This document shows positions 6,108 through 6,480 of a stretch of 6,480 nt of DNA, one piece after another. The notes under the pieces were generated by a model. It did no database searches. It worked only from the letters and a program-made list of their open reading frames with translations, and was not told the origin of the DNA. How positions within the stretch are numbered: position 1 is the stretch's first letter; every line of letters starts with the position of its first letter. This DNA comes from Acidobacteriota bacterium (lineage in GTDB: Bacteria > Acidobacteriota > UBA6911 > RPQK01 > JADFOI01), in assembly GCA_029942065.1 (NCBI GenBank), contig JAPYTY010000122.1, positions 1-6,480 of the forward strand, read 5' to 3'. The position numbers were made by a program, and so were the translations under genes.

Positions 6108-6115
6108 GAGTTCGT

Positions 6116-6203
6116 GCCGGAGTGGTGGAAACTGGCAGACACACCATCTTGAGGGGGTGGCGCTCGTGAGAGTGTGCGGGTTCGAATCCCGCCTCCGGCA
6201 CCA
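6116..6203 (+). tRNA. leuU: tRNA-Leu (anticodon GAG)
   Basis: A complete class II tRNA of 88 bases including encoded CCA (6201-6203). The acceptor stem pairs GCCGGAG (6116-6122) with CTCCGGC (6193-6199), and the discriminator is A6200. The anticodon stem CCATC/GGTGG (6144-6148, 6156-6160) encloses loop TTGAGGG with anticodon GAG at 6151-6153, reading CUC/CUU leucine codons. A long variable arm CGCTC/GAGTG (6161-6174) and T-arm GCGGG-TTCGAAT-CCCGC (6176-6192) are present. It starts 8 bases after the secG stop with no promoter room, so it is probably processed from the secG transcript. secG-leuU adjacency is also known in E. coli. Confidence 0.97.
6176..6203. other. Inferred integration site (att) at the 3' end of tRNA-Leu
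   Basis: The T-arm and acceptor 3' half of the tRNA are the usual crossover target of tRNA-specific tyrosine integrases. An integrase 3' end lies 88 bases away on the opposite strand, and composition becomes A+T-richer right after the tRNA. The exact core cannot be placed because the matching copy at the other end of the element is outside the window. Confidence 0.45.
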
Positions 6204-6208
6204 ATAAC

Positions 6209-6287
6209 TTTTCGTTGTTGAAAATAAAGGGGTTAGCGTTTTTGGAACCCCTAATAGCTAACGAAAAGCTAACCAAAATTAACGGGG
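6209..6287. repeat. Clustered GCTAAC-type direct and inverted repeats at the island edge
   Basis: Two adjacent 11-base units, AGCTAACGAAA (6256-6266) and AGCTAACCAAA (6267-6277), are followed by a degenerate third, ATTAACGGGG (6278-6287). An inverted copy, GGTTAGCGTTTTT, is at 6231-6243. TTTTCGTT (6209-6216) is the exact inverse of AACGAAAA (6260-6267). The cluster lies between the presumed att site and the integrase stop, where arm-type integrase or excisionase sites often occur. That role is inferred. Confidence 0.5.
6221..6252 (-). terminator. Probable intrinsic terminator of the integrase gene
   Basis: Read on the - strand, AGGGGTT and AACCCCT (6246-6252 and 6228-6234) form a 7-bp stem with an 11-base loop, followed by TTATTTTC (6227-6220). 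It lies about 40 bases after the integrase stop codon on the same strand. The + strand side has no T-run, so it would not terminate the tRNA transcript in the usual way. Confidence 0.5.
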
Positions 6288-6291
6288 TAGG

Positions 6292-6426
6292 TCAGAACAA
6301 AATGGCCCCCAACTTCTTCGCCGCATCCTCCTGCATATCCGGCAACACATGCTGGTAGATGTTCATAGTGATTTCTACGCCCTTATGTCCTAGTCGTTCT
6401 GATACCACAGGGACAGGCACACCAGC
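6292..6426 (-). pseudogene. Tyrosine recombinase (phage/island integrase), 3' end only, interrupted
   Basis: Read on the - strand from 6426 down to the TGA at 6294-6292, this encodes 44 residues of an integrase C-terminus. It begins AGVPVPVVSERLGHKG, continues ITMNIYQHVLPDMQEDAAKKLG and ends AILF. This is the typical end of phage-type tyrosine integrases. It keeps the box II histidine (LGH) and the catalytic tyrosine (in NIYQHVLP). The HxLRH segment that should come ~15-20 residues before LGH is absent. Similarity stops abruptly at 6426/6427, although the frame stays open to the window edge with unrelated residues (SNHSGSNLEGGTIRGGRS). The join coincides with a probable IS end, so the gene was most likely split by insertion. 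No Met start is present in the remnant. The other part may lie beyond the IS. Confidence 0.8.
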
Positions 6427-6480
6427 TGACCTGCCCCCACGAATGGTACCACCCTCTAAGTTAGAGCCGGAGTGATTTGA
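6427..6480 (+). mobile_element. Probable left end of an IS3-like insertion sequence (continues past window)
   Basis: From 6427 the sequence begins TGACCTGCCCCC, then ATGGTACCACC and CTAAGTTAG. This resembles terminal inverted repeats of IS3-family elements, many of which start TG(A/G)-C-TGCCCC. It starts exactly where integrase similarity ends. GGAG at 6469-6472 lies 8 bases before the window edge, well placed as a ribosome-binding site for a first transposase frame starting just outside. The other end, the transposase and the target duplication are not visible, so the family is tentative. Confidence 0.55.

Noticed and set aside
5974..6276. A 100-codon - strand frame containing VPEAGFEPAHSHERHP
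   Set aside because: This is the well-known false protein from translating a tRNA backwards; it overlaps tRNA-Leu and the secG 3' end.

Overview
The window is a stretch of bacterial chromosome, all genes on the + strand until the last ~190 bases. A lipid A-type acyltransferase and SecG indicate a diderm (Gram-negative) bacterium. Coding regions are fairly G+C-rich. The spacers carry degenerate low-complexity repeats and GC-rich hairpins of a kind I associate with large-genome environmental lineages such as Acidobacteriota, Myxococcota/Desulfobacterota and the PVC group. Acidobacteriota is my first guess, but the sequence does not settle it.

Layout. (1) 1-1204: the 3' end of a SenA-like selenoneine synthase followed 19 bases later by a SenB-like selenosugar synthase, an apparent selenoneine-biosynthesis pair. 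(2) 1205-1414: repeat-rich spacer. (3) 1415-2341: LpxL/HtrB-family acyltransferase. (4) 2342-2503: spacer with a plausible promoter. (5) 2504-5694: the lower-glycolysis block gap, pgk, tpiA, with a second repeat-rich spacer between gap and pgk that ends in a terminator-like hairpin plus nine T just before pgk. (6) 5730-6203: secG and, only 8 bases after its stop, tRNA-Leu(GAG), an arrangement also known from E. coli (secG-leuU). (7) 6204-6480: A+T-richer DNA that looks like the edge of an integrated element. It holds a set of short repeats, the C-terminal coding end of a tyrosine integrase on the - strand, and what looks like the terminus of an IS3-like insertion sequence that has cut the integrase gene.

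How the genes work together. GAPDH, PGK and TPI interconvert triose phosphates and 3-phosphoglycerate. pgk, tpiA and secG are tightly spaced and probably co-transcribed, perhaps with the tRNA. SenB would make a selenosugar from selenophosphate and a UDP-sugar, and SenA would join it oxidatively to hercynine. The selenophosphate synthetase SenC is not visible here and, if linked, must lie upstream.

I see no clearly undescribed multi-gene system. The points most worth following are the sen pair, the shared mosaic of repeats in two spacers, the terminator-like element before pgk, and the tRNA-Leu island junction with an IS-broken integrase.
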